Source of the DNA: an uncultured Clostridia bacterium
Lineage (GTDB): Bacteria; Bacillota; Clostridia; Oscillospirales; Acutalibacteraceae
Length of the DNA: 18,097 bases
Direction of reading: 5' to 3'
Assembly: GCA_937877675.1 (NCBI GenBank)
Contig: CALEIS010000153.1
Coordinates: forward strand, 1 to 18,097
Positions within the stretch are counted from its first letter, which is position 1. Each line of letters starts with the position of its first letter. Made by a program: the position numbers and the translations under genes. Below are positions 1-8,214 of the stretch, piece by piece. The notes beneath the pieces were generated by a model. The model ran no database searches, was not told the origin of the DNA, and saw only the letters and a list, made by a program, of their open reading frames with translations.

Positions 1-36
1 CCACTTTAATTCGGTAGCTTTAAAATCGTAATTCAT
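1..36 (-). CDS. leuS: Leucyl-tRNA synthetase, N-terminal fragment (probable)
   Basis: The minus strand has an ATG at 34-36 preceded by a GAAGG ribosome binding site 8 nt away. It reads MNYDFKATELKW before the window ends. This resembles the start of Firmicutes LeuS proteins, which open with a short segment ending in a K-W pair before the WQxYW-type motif. The position directly after rsfS is a common place for leuS in Clostridia. Only 12 codons are visible, so the call rests on the N-terminal pattern and the neighbourhood. The gene starts 34 nt after the rsfS stop, so it is probably co-transcribed with it. Confidence 0.6.
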   Translation of the reverse strand, partial: MNYDFKATELKW

Positions 37-70
37 ATATATAACCTTCTTTAAAAGATATTTTACTGTT

Positions 71-427
71 TTAGTCTTCTGTGATAAGTTCACTGATGTC
101 CACTTGTTTTGCGTCGCCCCAAAGGTGCTCTAAACTATAAAGTTCTCTCTGGTCAGGAGTGAAAACATGAGCAACAACTGTACCATAGTCAAGGAGAATC
201 CAACCTGTTGATTTACCTTCAACATTTCTTGGCTCAACGCCTTGTTTTGTAAGTGCATCCTGAACTTCATCAGCTAAAGCACGAATGTGAGTACCTGATG
301 TACCTGTTGCAATTACAAAATAGTCGGCAACTGCTGTAAGTTCTGTTATTTCAAGTGATTTTATATCAGTTGCCTTCTTACTGTCAAGAGTGGCAACAAT
401 ATTTCTCATAAGTTCTGTTCTTTCCAT
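71..427 (-). CDS. rsfS: Ribosomal silencing factor RsfS
   Basis: This 118-residue protein spans the whole RsfS/YbeB/Iojap family. The ITELTAVADYFVIATGTSGTH segment (about residues 27-47) and the C-terminal GWILLDYGTVVAHVFTP block (about 75-91) are the family's conserved core. RsfS binds ribosomal protein L14 on the 50S subunit and blocks joining with 30S when nutrients are short. This is family knowledge. The ATG directly follows the yqeK stop with no gap, and an AAAGGA-like site lies about 11 nt upstream inside yqeK, so the two are likely coupled. The order nadD-yqeK-rsfS-leuS is typical of Firmicutes. Length and motifs are normal. Confidence 0.95.
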   Translation of the reverse strand: MERTELMRNIVATLDSKKATDIKSLEITELTAVADYFVIATGTSGTHIRALADEVQDALTKQGVEPRNVEGKSTGWILLDYGTVVAHVFTPDQRELYSLEHLWGDAKQVDISELITED

Positions 428-1006
428 TTATCTATTTATCCTTTCTGCAAGGTAATTATAAGCCTTAACTGTATCAATGTGAATTGGTCTGCATTTTCTT
501 GCATTATCTTCAATGGTAAATGAAAGCCCACGCAAACAAGTCTTATCAAGACTCTCTTCTGCCATTGCTCTCACTTCTTTAACATCTGGATAATCTCTAT
601 CATCCGATGTTAAATCTGCAACATAAATGATTTTTTCAAGAAGTGACATATCTTCCTTGCCCGTTGTATGATAACGAACAGCTGAAAGTATTTCTTCATC
701 TGTCACACCTAGTTCTGTTCGCAGATAAACTTCTCCTGCTACGGCATGTAGTGTAACAGTTATATTCTTTTCACTTTCAGAAAGTATTTGACCGTCACTC
801 TCAATGATTTCAATCATTTTTTCAGCCGGTTCATATCTCATAATATCGTGAATGAGCCCTGCGGTATATGACTTGTCCCTATCTCCACCAAAAATATCAG
901 CAAGATGCTGAGCTTTTTCTGCAACACAGATAGAATGATACAATCTCTGCGAAGTTAATCGTGTTTTAAGAATCTCAAGAAATTCCTTATTTCTTTCTGT
1001 ATCCAT
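428..1006 (-). CDS. yqeK: YqeK-family HD-domain diadenosine tetraphosphatase
   Basis: This HD-superfamily phosphohydrolase has 192 residues from the chosen ATG at 1004-1006. Metal-binding motifs are visible in order: the N-terminal His in RLYHSICVAE, the HD pair in AGLIHDIMRYEP, a His in TLHAVAGE, a His in VRYHTTGKEDMS, and an Asp in IIYVADLTSDDRDYP. YqeK proteins of Gram-positives cleave Ap4A symmetrically to two ADP. I infer that activity here from family membership. The frame stays open upstream to another ATG at 1070-1072. That longer form would overlap nadD by 86 nt and add residues unlike the family, so I prefer the shorter start, preceded by GGAGAG. It still overlaps the nadD end by 20 nt. 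The stop abuts the rsfS start. Confidence 0.88.
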   Translation of the reverse strand: MDTERNKEFLEILKTRLTSQRLYHSICVAEKAQHLADIFGGDRDKSYTAGLIHDIMRYEPAEKMIEIIESDGQILSESEKNITVTLHAVAGEVYLRTELGVTDEEILSAVRYHTTGKEDMSLLEKIIYVADLTSDDRDYPDVKEVRAMAEESLDKTCLRGLSFTIEDNARKCRPIHIDTVKAYNYLAERINR

Positions 1007-1613
1007 ATAATTTATGGCTCTCCATATATTCAATAATTTCAGGGTCAACGAGTCCATAAAGGCTCTTTTCATTATTTATTCTTTCCCTGATTTCGCTTGA
1101 ACTTACCTCGTAAGCATCTAAAAGTGAAATATGTATATGCTTTCCATCAAGTTGAGGCATATAAACACCCAACTGTTCAAAGGCATACGCACGAAGTTTC
1201 TGAATATTCTCATCATTATCACGAGATGCTACACAAAGTGTGCATTGTTCAAGCAATTCCTTATGTTTATACCATTTATGGAAAATAAGGAACATATCTG
1301 AACCGATAATAAGATAAAGCTCGTCGTTAGGATATTTTTTTCTTAAATCTTCAACAGTGTAAATGGTGTAACTATCAGTTTCTCTGTCCATTTCCATTGT
1401 ACTGATTTCAAATTTTGGATTATTGAACGCGATTTTGCACATAGCAAGACGGTCACGATTATCTGCCAAATCGTCACAACGCTTATGTGTAGGAACTTTA
1501 TTAGGAATGATAATTACTTTATCAAGTTCAAGCTCCTCTGCCATTTTCTCAACCATTCTTACATGACCTTTATGAGGTGGGTTGAATGTGCCGCCAAAAA
1601 TACCTATTTTCAT
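987..1613 (-). CDS. nadD: Nicotinate-nucleotide adenylyltransferase
   Basis: This 208-residue NadD transfers AMP from ATP to nicotinate mononucleotide, making deamido-NAD in the NAD biosynthesis pathway. The nucleotidyltransferase signature GGTFNPPHKGH lies at residues 7-17, and the ISxxEIR-type motif appears near the C-terminus as VSSSEIRERI. The middle segment LYLIIGSDMFLIFHKW is the usual NadD substrate-pocket block. The ATG overlaps the yhbY stop codon (ATGA), and the last 20 nt overlap the yqeK start. Length and motifs are ordinary for the family. Confidence 0.95.
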   Translation of the reverse strand: MKIGIFGGTFNPPHKGHVRMVEKMAEELELDKVIIIPNKVPTHKRCDDLADNRDRLAMCKIAFNNPKFEISTMEMDRETDSYTIYTVEDLRKKYPNDELYLIIGSDMFLIFHKWYKHKELLEQCTLCVASRDNDENIQKLRAYAFEQLGVYMPQLDGKHIHISLLDAYEVSSSEIRERINNEKSLYGLVDPEIIEYMESHKLYGYRKK

Positions 1614-1918
1614 CTTTTGTTCGCCTTCTTCTTTTTCTCGTCTTTATGAAGTTCAGGATTATATCTATAAAAAATCATACTGCCTCCGATAACACCAACA
1701 CAATCACTGTTTGTTGCCTCGGCAAGTTTCTGTGCAATTTCTTTTGGTTTTTCAGGGCTTGTTTCTAAAAGAACTTTAATTTTAATGAGTTCTCTTGCTT
1801 TGAGTGCATCGTCAGTCTGTTTAATAAGTGCATCTGAAATGCCACCTTTACCAACCTGAAACAATGCAGGAAGAGAGTTTGCCTGTCCTCTCCAATATGC
1901 TCTTTCTTTACTTGTCAT
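1610..1918 (-). CDS. yhbY: YhbY-type CRM-domain RNA-binding protein
   Basis: This 102-residue protein consists of a single CRM domain. LFQVGKGGISDALI (about residues 19-32) is the conserved GxGG loop that contacts RNA, and the C-terminal half carries VGVIGGSMIFYRY (about 74-86), followed by a lysine-rich tail. Bacterial YhbY associates with pre-50S ribosomal particles, which is family knowledge. An AGGAG site lies 6-7 nt before the ATG. The gene begins one nucleotide after the rdgB stop, and its TGA overlaps the nadD ATG. The context is ribosome assembly and metabolism, as in many Firmicutes. Confidence 0.93.
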   Translation of the reverse strand: MTSKERAYWRGQANSLPALFQVGKGGISDALIKQTDDALKARELIKIKVLLETSPEKPKEIAQKLAEATNSDCVGVIGGSMIFYRYNPELHKDEKKKKANKR

Positions 1919-1919
1919 A

Positions 1920-2513
1920 TTATTCTCCTAAATACTTTGGAAGTTCTTCCACAAATTTTCTTAATGCGTTTCCACGGTGACTAACTTTATCTTTTTCTTC
2001 TGCAGAAAGTTCACCGAAAGTTTTATCTCCTACAAGGAACACAGGGTCATAACCAAAACCACCATTACCTTGCACTTCGTGTGCAATTACACCTTCACAA
2101 GTACCACGAACTGTAAAACTTCTTCCGTCAGGGAAACAACAACAAACACAACTTACAAATCGTGCTGTTCTGTCTTCATCCGGAACATCTTTCATAAGAC
2201 CTAAAAGTTTTTCATTATTCTTTGCATCGTTTCCGTGTTCACCACCGAAACGAGCAGAATAAACTCCAGGTGCACCGTCAAGAAAGTCAACCATAAGTCC
2301 TGAATCGTCTGCTACACAAACCATTCCACTTTCCTTACATCCGCTATCTGCCTTTAAAAAAGCATTTTCTTCAAATGTCTCACCAGTTTCATCAACATCT
2401 GAAAGTTCGATTCCTGCCATATCAGCAGTTAAAACATTTATCCCTAAAGGAGCAAGAATTCTTTGTAATTCTGCCTGTTTTTTCATATTATGAGTTGCGA
2501 TTAAAAAGTCCAA
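1920..2513 (-). CDS. rdgB: XTP/dITP/ITP pyrophosphatase (RdgB/HAM1 family)
   Basis: This enzyme hydrolyses non-canonical purine triphosphates (XTP, ITP, dITP) to the monophosphate and pyrophosphate, keeping them out of DNA and RNA. Family blocks in order are FLIATHN at the N-terminus, ETGETFEENAFLKA, VADDSGLMVDFLDGAPGVYSAR, GGFGYDPVF and SHRGNALRKF. I place the start at the TTG at 2511-2513. It gives LDFLIATHN, the normal RdgB opening, a 197-residue protein of normal length, and a GAGGGG ribosome binding site 5 nt upstream. The frame is open further upstream, but that stretch is the shadow of the ftsY acidic tail. The start lies inside ftsY (26-nt overlap), so coupling is likely. Confidence 0.93.
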   Translation of the reverse strand: MDFLIATHNMKKQAELQRILAPLGINVLTADMAGIELSDVDETGETFEENAFLKADSGCKESGMVCVADDSGLMVDFLDGAPGVYSARFGGEHGNDAKNNEKLLGLMKDVPDEDRTARFVSCVCCCFPDGRSFTVRGTCEGVIAHEVQGNGGFGYDPVFLVGDKTFGELSAEEKDKVSHRGNALRKFVEELPKYLGE

Positions 2514-3618
2514 AGAATCCCCTCTTTTCTTTCTTCTTAGGTTGCTCTTCTTCCTGTGGCTCTTCTTCTGCCTCAGGCTCTGCAACTTCTTCAATTATTT
2601 CGTCTTCAACTATTTCCTCAACTGGTTCTTCGATAATTTCTTCAACAGGCTCTTCTATAACTTCTTCAGCAATAGGAATAAACTCGTCCTCATCATCTTT
2701 ATAGTCGATTCTATCAAACAATCCGTCGGCAAATGCCAAAGGCTTGAATGGTTGAAGGTCATCAATCTGTTCACCAACACCGATAAACTTAACAGCAATA
2801 TCAAGTTCATTCTTAATAGCCAAAACAACACCACCACGAGCAGTACCATCGAGTTTTGTAAGCACGATACCTGTAATATCTGCAACTGACTTAAACTCTC
2901 TTGCCTGATTTACTGCATTCTGTCCTGTTGTTGCATCAAGCACCAACAAAACCTCACGGTCAGAATAAGGAAGCTCACGGTCGATAACTCTATAAATCTT
3001 GTTAAGCTCGTCCATAAGATTTTTCTTGTTGTGAAGACGACCCGCTGTATCAATAATGATAATTTCGTGGTCCCTTGCCTTTGCTGCATTAATTGTATCA
3101 AATACAACTGCTGCAGGGTCAGCACCTTCTTTATGCTTAACAATTTCAACACCTGAACGGTCTGCCCAGATTTGCAACTGGTCAATAGCAGCAGCACGGA
3201 AAGTATCGGCAGCACCTAAAATAACCTTTTTGCCCTGTGCCTTATACATGGCAGCCATTTTACCAATTGTTGTTGTTTTACCAACACCATTAACACCGAT
3301 AACAAGGATGATTGATGGAACAGTAATAAGTCCCATATCCTCACCACCATAAAGCATTTCAGCAACGATTTCTTTAATCTGTTTACGGATAGCTTCGGCT
3401 CCTCTTATTTTACCTTTTGCAACTTCTTCACGAAGTCTTTCTGTAATTTCAACTGCAGTTGTAACACCAACATCACCCATTACAAGAATTTCTTCAAGTT
3501 CCTGATAAAGGTCATCTGTTACCTCTTCATCAAAGCTATCGAGCATATCGTCAATAGCTCCTGCCATTTTATTTCTTGTCTTTGTAAGACCAAAGTTAAT
3601 CTTTTTGAAAATTCCCAT
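2488..3618 (-). CDS. ftsY: Signal recognition particle receptor FtsY with C-terminal acidic domain
   Basis: This 376-residue SRP receptor GTPase docks SRP-ribosome complexes at the membrane translocon. The N domain starts almost at residue 1 (MGIFKKINFGLTKTR). The GTPase motifs follow: GVNGVGKTT (108-116), DTFRAAA (138-144), DTAGR (190-194), TKLD (254-257) and GVGEQIDDLQPF (280-291). After the NG core comes a glutamate-rich tail (308-359), with about 28 acidic residues in 52 and a repeated EEPVEEI unit, and then a basic-hydrophobic end, KKKEKRGFFGLFNRNS. In the familiar E. coli arrangement the acidic A domain and its KEKKRGFF-type membrane-targeting motif are N-terminal; here they appear to be C-terminal. 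An AAGGAAA site precedes the ATG. The gene lies 31 nt after smc and its end overlaps the rdgB start. Confidence 0.97.
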   Translation of the reverse strand: MGIFKKINFGLTKTRNKMAGAIDDMLDSFDEEVTDDLYQELEEILVMGDVGVTTAVEITERLREEVAKGKIRGAEAIRKQIKEIVAEMLYGGEDMGLITVPSIILVIGVNGVGKTTTIGKMAAMYKAQGKKVILGAADTFRAAAIDQLQIWADRSGVEIVKHKEGADPAAVVFDTINAAKARDHEIIIIDTAGRLHNKKNLMDELNKIYRVIDRELPYSDREVLLVLDATTGQNAVNQAREFKSVADITGIVLTKLDGTARGGVVLAIKNELDIAVKFIGVGEQIDDLQPFKPLAFADGLFDRIDYKDDEDEFIPIAEEVIEEPVEEIIEEPVEEIVEDEIIEEVAEPEAEEEPQEEEQPKKKEKRGFFGLFNRNS

Positions 3619-3649
3619 AGTAATTTCCTTTCGAGAATTTATTTATAAA

Positions 3650-6600
3650 TTATGCAAGACCAAGTTTTCTTGCCATCTCAGCTGTTTTAAGTTCAAGAAT
3701 CTTAGATACGCCTTCTTCTTGCATTGTAACACCATAAAGCATATCTGCCTCTTCCATTGTACCACGACGATGAGTAATGAGAATAAACTGTGTATTCTTT
3801 GTCATTCTTCTTACATACTGAGCATAACGAACAACGTTAACGTCGTCAAGGGCTGCCTCAACCTCGTCGAAAATTACGAATGGTGCAGGTGTAACCTTAA
3901 GAATTGCAAAGAGAAGTGCAATCGCAGAAAGTCCCTTTTCACCACCTGAAAGCAGGTTGATATTCTGAACATTCTTACCCGGTGGTTGAACCTTAATTTC
4001 AATATCACATTCAAGGACATTCATTTCATCTTCAAGGACTAATTCTGCTTTACCACCACCGAAGAGTTCGGCAAATGTTTCACCAAATGAAACATTGATT
4101 TTCTGGAACTGTTCACGGAACTGAATACTCATTTTTGTTGTGAGCTCGTCAATGAGTTTAATAAGCTCTGCCTTTGATTTTTCAACATCACCGATTTGCT
4201 CTGACATAAATTCGTATCTTTCGGACACTTCTTTATATTCGTCAATAGCAGAAACGTTAACTGAACCAAGACCTCTGATTTCATTCTTTAATGCAGAAAG
4301 TCTTGTTCTTGCTTCACCGATATTTTCGATGACAATCTGTAATGCAATAGCTTCTCTTCTTGTCAACTGATATTCGTCATAGAGTTTTGAGTTATATTCC
4401 TCATACTCTGTAAGCATTGATGCTTTTCTTTCTTCAAGACGAACAAGCTCACCGCTGATTCTCTCTCTTTCAGAGGCTTTTTCTTTTTCAAGATTACGTA
4501 AATCTGTGCTTTCTTTTTCTAACTGTGCACGAGCTTCAAGCAATTCGTCAACATTTGTTCTTGCATCACCACACTGTTTACGAAGTTCGTCAGCAGATGC
4601 TTTCAAACTTTCAATATCCTTTGTAAGCCAAATGTTCTTATTCTTGAATGTTTCGATTTCCGCATCAAGTTCACTCAATCTGTCAGAGTGTGAGCCCTTG
4701 AGAATATTAAGACGACGAATATTGTCATCCGCTGACTCAATATCTTTTTCAAAACCGAGAATTTCAAGTCGAATTTGTTCTGCCTTTGCACCCAATTCTT
4801 CACGAACAAGTGAAAGACTTTCTCTGTCACCACTAACTGCTTCAAGGCTCTTTTCCTTTTCAGCAATTTCAGTTGTAAGTTCTTCTACTTTGTTCTTTGC
4901 CAAAGAACTGTCTGCATTTATTTTTTCAATTCTTTCGTTGAGTATTCTTTCTTCATCGAGCAATTCACTTACTCCACCTGAAGATGTTTCATACTGTTGA
5001 ACAGCAAGGTTAAATTCACCTTCAAGACGGATTCTTTCTTCATTTGCTGAAAGAATATCGCCCTCAATACCATTAAGGTCGGCAACGGCAGATGCCAAAT
5101 CTTCACTCAGCATTTTTTCCTGAATAAGGAGTGAATCCTTCTTACTCTTTAAATCATCAACAGATTTTGTAAGTTTTTCAATCTCGTTAGAACGACTTAA
5201 CATTCCAACGCCCTGAGCCTTACTACCACCTGTCATTGAACCGCCAGCATTGATAACCTGACCGTCCAATGTAACGATTTTAAATCTGTTTTTATATTTC
5301 TTTGCCATAGCGATGGCAGAGTCCATATCTTCACAAACAACTGTTTTGCCAAGAAGATTTTCGATAATGTCACGGTACTGTTTGTCTGCACCAACAATGT
5401 CGGATGCAATACTCACAAAACCATAAGCATCGTCAAGGTCTTTTTCGTCAAGACTTCTTGATTTAATTGCAGTAAGTGGTAAGAATGTTGCACGACCACC
5501 ACGAGACTCTTTAAGGAACGAAATTGCTCTTTTTGCATCGTTTTCGTTATCTACAACAATATTCTGAAGTGCAACGCCAAGAGCAGTTTCAACTGCTACG
5601 GAATATTTATCCTTAACAGTTATAAGCTGTGAAAGCGGTCCGTGAATACCATTTAATGCTCCTCGTTTGCTTTCTTTCATAACGCTACGAACAGAACCCT
5701 GATAGCCTTCCATATTCTTTTCAAGGTCATCAAGAATTCTGATTCGTTCATTCTTACGGTCGATTTCACTGTCAAGAGCAGAAATTTCTGCTTTTACCTT
5801 TTCACTCTTCTGAGTTCTTGTTTCAACCTTCATACGGTATCCATCAACCGCATTTTTATACTCGTTGATTTTTTCAACGCAATCGTCAAGTTCTTTCTTT
5901 GCACTGTTTTTCTTTTCTAAGAGTGCTAAAACAACTTCTTTACGATTGCCTAAAAGTTCGTCAATTGTTGCAATTCTTGTTTTGATTTCTTCAATCTGTG
6001 AGTTTGCAGTTTCGCTGATAACACGATTGTCTGCAAGACTTACTGTAAGGAGAGAAATCTCTTTTGCAAGTTCTGCAGCAACTGTTGCAAATTCATTGTT
6101 TTCAACCTGCAATTTCTCGATTTCTGCAATTTGTGCTTCAAGTTTTTTGTTTGCTTCTTCAAGACTTGCATATGATTTTGCTTTTTGCTCTTCTGTTTCT
6201 GCAATCTGCGCATCAAGGTCTGCATCATCTGTACTTGCAAGTAACTTGTCTTTTTCAAGTCTTTCAATAGACTCTGTATTATGTAAAATTGAGTTTTCGT
6301 AAACCTTTGCCTGTGCTTCAAGTTCGGCTGCCTGTTCTTCAAAATGAGATGTTGATGAACGAACCTCTTCAATCTTTACATTGATTTCGTGAGTCTTTTC
6401 AACAATGTCATTCATCTTCTGCTCAATTTCTTCAAGTTGTCTTTGAGCATCTTTGTACTGAACAGTTGATATATCAATTTTTCTGTCTTGTTCTTTTAAT
6501 TTTTCCTGTGTCTTTTCAATATTGTGAAGCCAAATTCCAATTTCAAGGCTTTTTCTTTCTTCTGCAAGGACTAAAAATTTCTGTGCCTTTTCACTCTGTG

Positions 6601-7219
6601 TTTTAAGTGGACCCACACGACTTTCAAGTTCACTTAAAATATCTCTTAAACGAACAAGATTTTCTTCTGCCTGAGAAAGTCTTTTAAGAGCGTCATGTCT
6701 TTTATAACGGAAATGTGAAATTCCTGCTGCTTCTTCAAACATCTCACGGCGTTCACCTGATTTTGAAGAAATAAGCTCAGCAATTTTGCCCTGGCTGACC
6801 ATTGAATAACCGTCACGACCAAGACCTGTATCCATAAACAATTCGTTGATGTCACGAAGTCTTACGCTTTCACCATTGATTTTATATTCACTATCACCAC
6901 TACGATAGAAACGACGAGTGATATTTACTTCATCATTATCATTACCAAGTGTTCTGTCGGAATTATCAAGACAAAGAGTTACCTCCGCAAAACCAGTTGC
7001 CTTGCGAAGCTTTGTACCACTAAAAATAACATCTTCCATTTTTGAACCACGAAGGCTCTTTGTAGATTGTTCACCAAGCACCCAACGGACTGCGTCAGAA
7101 ATATTACTCTTACCACTACCGTTAGGACCAACAACACCTGTTATTCCTTTATTAAATTGAAGTACAGTCTTATCAGGGCAGGATTTAAAGCCCTGCATTG
7201 TGATTGATTTTAATATCAT
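3650..7219 (-). CDS. smc: Chromosome segregation protein SMC
   Basis: This full-length condensin ATPase has 1189 residues. The Walker A motif GPNGSGKSN is at 31-39. It is followed by a long heptad-rich coiled coil, a hinge around residues 500-680 (including GYQGSVRSVMKES and INAGGSMTGGS), a second coiled coil, and a C-terminal head with the ABC signature LSGGEKGLSAIALLF (from about 1090), Walker B FVIFDEVEAALDD (DE at 1118-1119) and the ITHRRGTME H-loop. SMC dimers with ScpA and ScpB extrude DNA loops and organise newly replicated origins. This is family knowledge, and scpA/scpB are not in this window. The ATG overlaps the TGA of the radical SAM gene (ATGA). Length and motifs are typical. Confidence 0.98.
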   Translation of the reverse strand: MILKSITMQGFKSCPDKTVLQFNKGITGVVGPNGSGKSNISDAVRWVLGEQSTKSLRGSKMEDVIFSGTKLRKATGFAEVTLCLDNSDRTLGNDNDEVNITRRFYRSGDSEYKINGESVRLRDINELFMDTGLGRDGYSMVSQGKIAELISSKSGERREMFEEAAGISHFRYKRHDALKRLSQAEENLVRLRDILSELESRVGPLKTQSEKAQKFLVLAEERKSLEIGIWLHNIEKTQEKLKEQDRKIDISTVQYKDAQRQLEEIEQKMNDIVEKTHEINVKIEEVRSSTSHFEEQAAELEAQAKVYENSILHNTESIERLEKDKLLASTDDADLDAQIAETEEQKAKSYASLEEANKKLEAQIAEIEKLQVENNEFATVAAELAKEISLLTVSLADNRVISETANSQIEEIKTRIATIDELLGNRKEVVLALLEKKNSAKKELDDCVEKINEYKNAVDGYRMKVETRTQKSEKVKAEISALDSEIDRKNERIRILDDLEKNMEGYQGSVRSVMKESKRGALNGIHGPLSQLITVKDKYSVAVETALGVALQNIVVDNENDAKRAISFLKESRGGRATFLPLTAIKSRSLDEKDLDDAYGFVSIASDIVGADKQYRDIIENLLGKTVVCEDMDSAIAMAKKYKNRFKIVTLDGQVINAGGSMTGGSKAQGVGMLSRSNEIEKLTKSVDDLKSKKDSLLIQEKMLSEDLASAVADLNGIEGDILSANEERIRLEGEFNLAVQQYETSSGGVSELLDEERILNERIEKINADSSLAKNKVEELTTEIAEKEKSLEAVSGDRESLSLVREELGAKAEQIRLEILGFEKDIESADDNIRRLNILKGSHSDRLSELDAEIETFKNKNIWLTKDIESLKASADELRKQCGDARTNVDELLEARAQLEKESTDLRNLEKEKASERERISGELVRLEERKASMLTEYEEYNSKLYDEYQLTRREAIALQIVIENIGEARTRLSALKNEIRGLGSVNVSAIDEYKEVSERYEFMSEQIGDVEKSKAELIKLIDELTTKMSIQFREQFQKINVSFGETFAELFGGGKAELVLEDEMNVLECDIEIKVQPPGKNVQNINLLSGGEKGLSAIALLFAILKVTPAPFVIFDEVEAALDDVNVVRYAQYVRRMTKNTQFILITHRRGTMEEADMLYGVTMQEEGVSKILELKTAEMARKLGLA

Positions 7220-8214
7220 TCCACATCTACCTCAATCTCATATCTTTCTAAATTTTCTTTACCCTTTATTATACAACTAAATCCTTGATTTTTCAATGCT
7301 TTTTCGTTTCTTTTCTGCTGTCCTTTTGCCTTTGAAAGGTCTTTATTTCGGACACAGATTATATATGTACAGTTTTTATCTTTTCCATCCAAATTTTCGA
7401 GTATTTTTTGCAAATAAATATATCCTTCACAGAGTTCTCTGAATGCAGGATGATACCCGCCACCAAGCATATCGCTTTCCACTGTTTCGCTACTGTGAAG
7501 ACCTAGTTTAATAACCTTTATACCCTCATTTTCAAACATCTGTAAAAGCTCTGCACAAAGTGGCACACTTTCTTCTGCAGTTGGTGCTAGATATTCTCCT
7601 TTTTCATAAAGATTACCAAGATGAGTATTTTTAAGGACAACCGTGGGATAAATTCTCACTGTATCAGGTCTTAATTTTATGATTTCCTTTGCAGTTTGCA
7701 TATCCTTTTGAAAATCACTTTTATAAAGTCCCGTCATCATCTGCAAACCAAGTTCAAATCCATATTCTTTTATGAGTTTAGATGCTCGTTTTACATCTTC
7801 GGATGTGTGACCTCTGTGATTAGCCAAAAGTACATCATCATCCATGCTCTGTGCACCCAATTCAATAGCAGTTACACCATAGTTTTTTAGGATTTCAAGC
7901 ACCTCGTCATCAATGGCATCAGGTCGGGTTGACACCCTTATTCCCGCAAAAAAATGAGTATCTAAAAAATGCTTTGCGGCGGTTAAAAGAGAAATCATAT
8001 AATCTCTTTCAATCGCCGTAAAACTGCCACCGAAAAATGCAATTTCTGTATTTTTCGGGTCAATATTATATTCTAATGCAGTAGTGACTGCTTTCTCCAC
8101 ATCCAAGGCTGTCGCAGGTACTGTTTGTCCGCTGATTGCCCTTTGATTACAGAAACTACAATCATTTGGACAACCCTTGTGTGGTACAAAAATGCTTATA
8201 TTAGCATGGCTCAT
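7216..8214 (-). CDS. Elp3-like radical SAM protein, function unknown
   Basis: This 332-residue radical SAM enzyme has the [4Fe-4S] motif CPNDCSFC (C15, C19, C22). The AFFGGSFTAI segment (about 59-68) and the STRPDAI and IELGAQSMDD blocks are characteristic of the Elp3/oxygen-independent coproporphyrinogen oxidase-like branch. It lacks the C-terminal acetyltransferase domain of true Elp3; the final 80 residues are lysine-rich and have no motif I recognise. Genes of this type sit between rnc and smc in many Clostridia. The placement suggests an RNA-related role, but neither substrate nor reaction can be read from the sequence. Both ends form ATGA overlaps, with rnc upstream and smc downstream. 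Confidence 0.88.
   Translation of the reverse strand: MSHANISIFVPHKGCPNDCSFCNQRAISGQTVPATALDVEKAVTTALEYNIDPKNTEIAFFGGSFTAIERDYMISLLTAAKHFLDTHFFAGIRVSTRPDAIDDEVLEILKNYGVTAIELGAQSMDDDVLLANHRGHTSEDVKRASKLIKEYGFELGLQMMTGLYKSDFQKDMQTAKEIIKLRPDTVRIYPTVVLKNTHLGNLYEKGEYLAPTAEESVPLCAELLQMFENEGIKVIKLGLHSSETVESDMLGGGYHPAFRELCEGYIYLQKILENLDGKDKNCTYIICVRNKDLSKAKGQQKRNEKALKNQGFSCIIKGKENLERYEIEVDVE

Noticed and set aside
1007..1072. Longer YqeK starting at the upstream ATG
   Set aside because: It would overlap nadD by 86 nt and add residues that read nadD C-terminal codons out of frame. The internal ATG has a GGAGAG upstream.
2514..2594. Longer RdgB starting at the upstream ATG
   Set aside because: The extra residues (KKLQSLRQKKSHRKK...) are the off-frame reading of the FtsY acidic tail. 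The TTG start fits the family N-terminus and has a ribosome binding site.
4506..5000. A 164-codon plus-strand open frame opposite smc
   Set aside because: It is Ser-rich, antisense to the SMC coiled coil, has no domain pattern, and mirrors the codon use of a confidently assigned gene.
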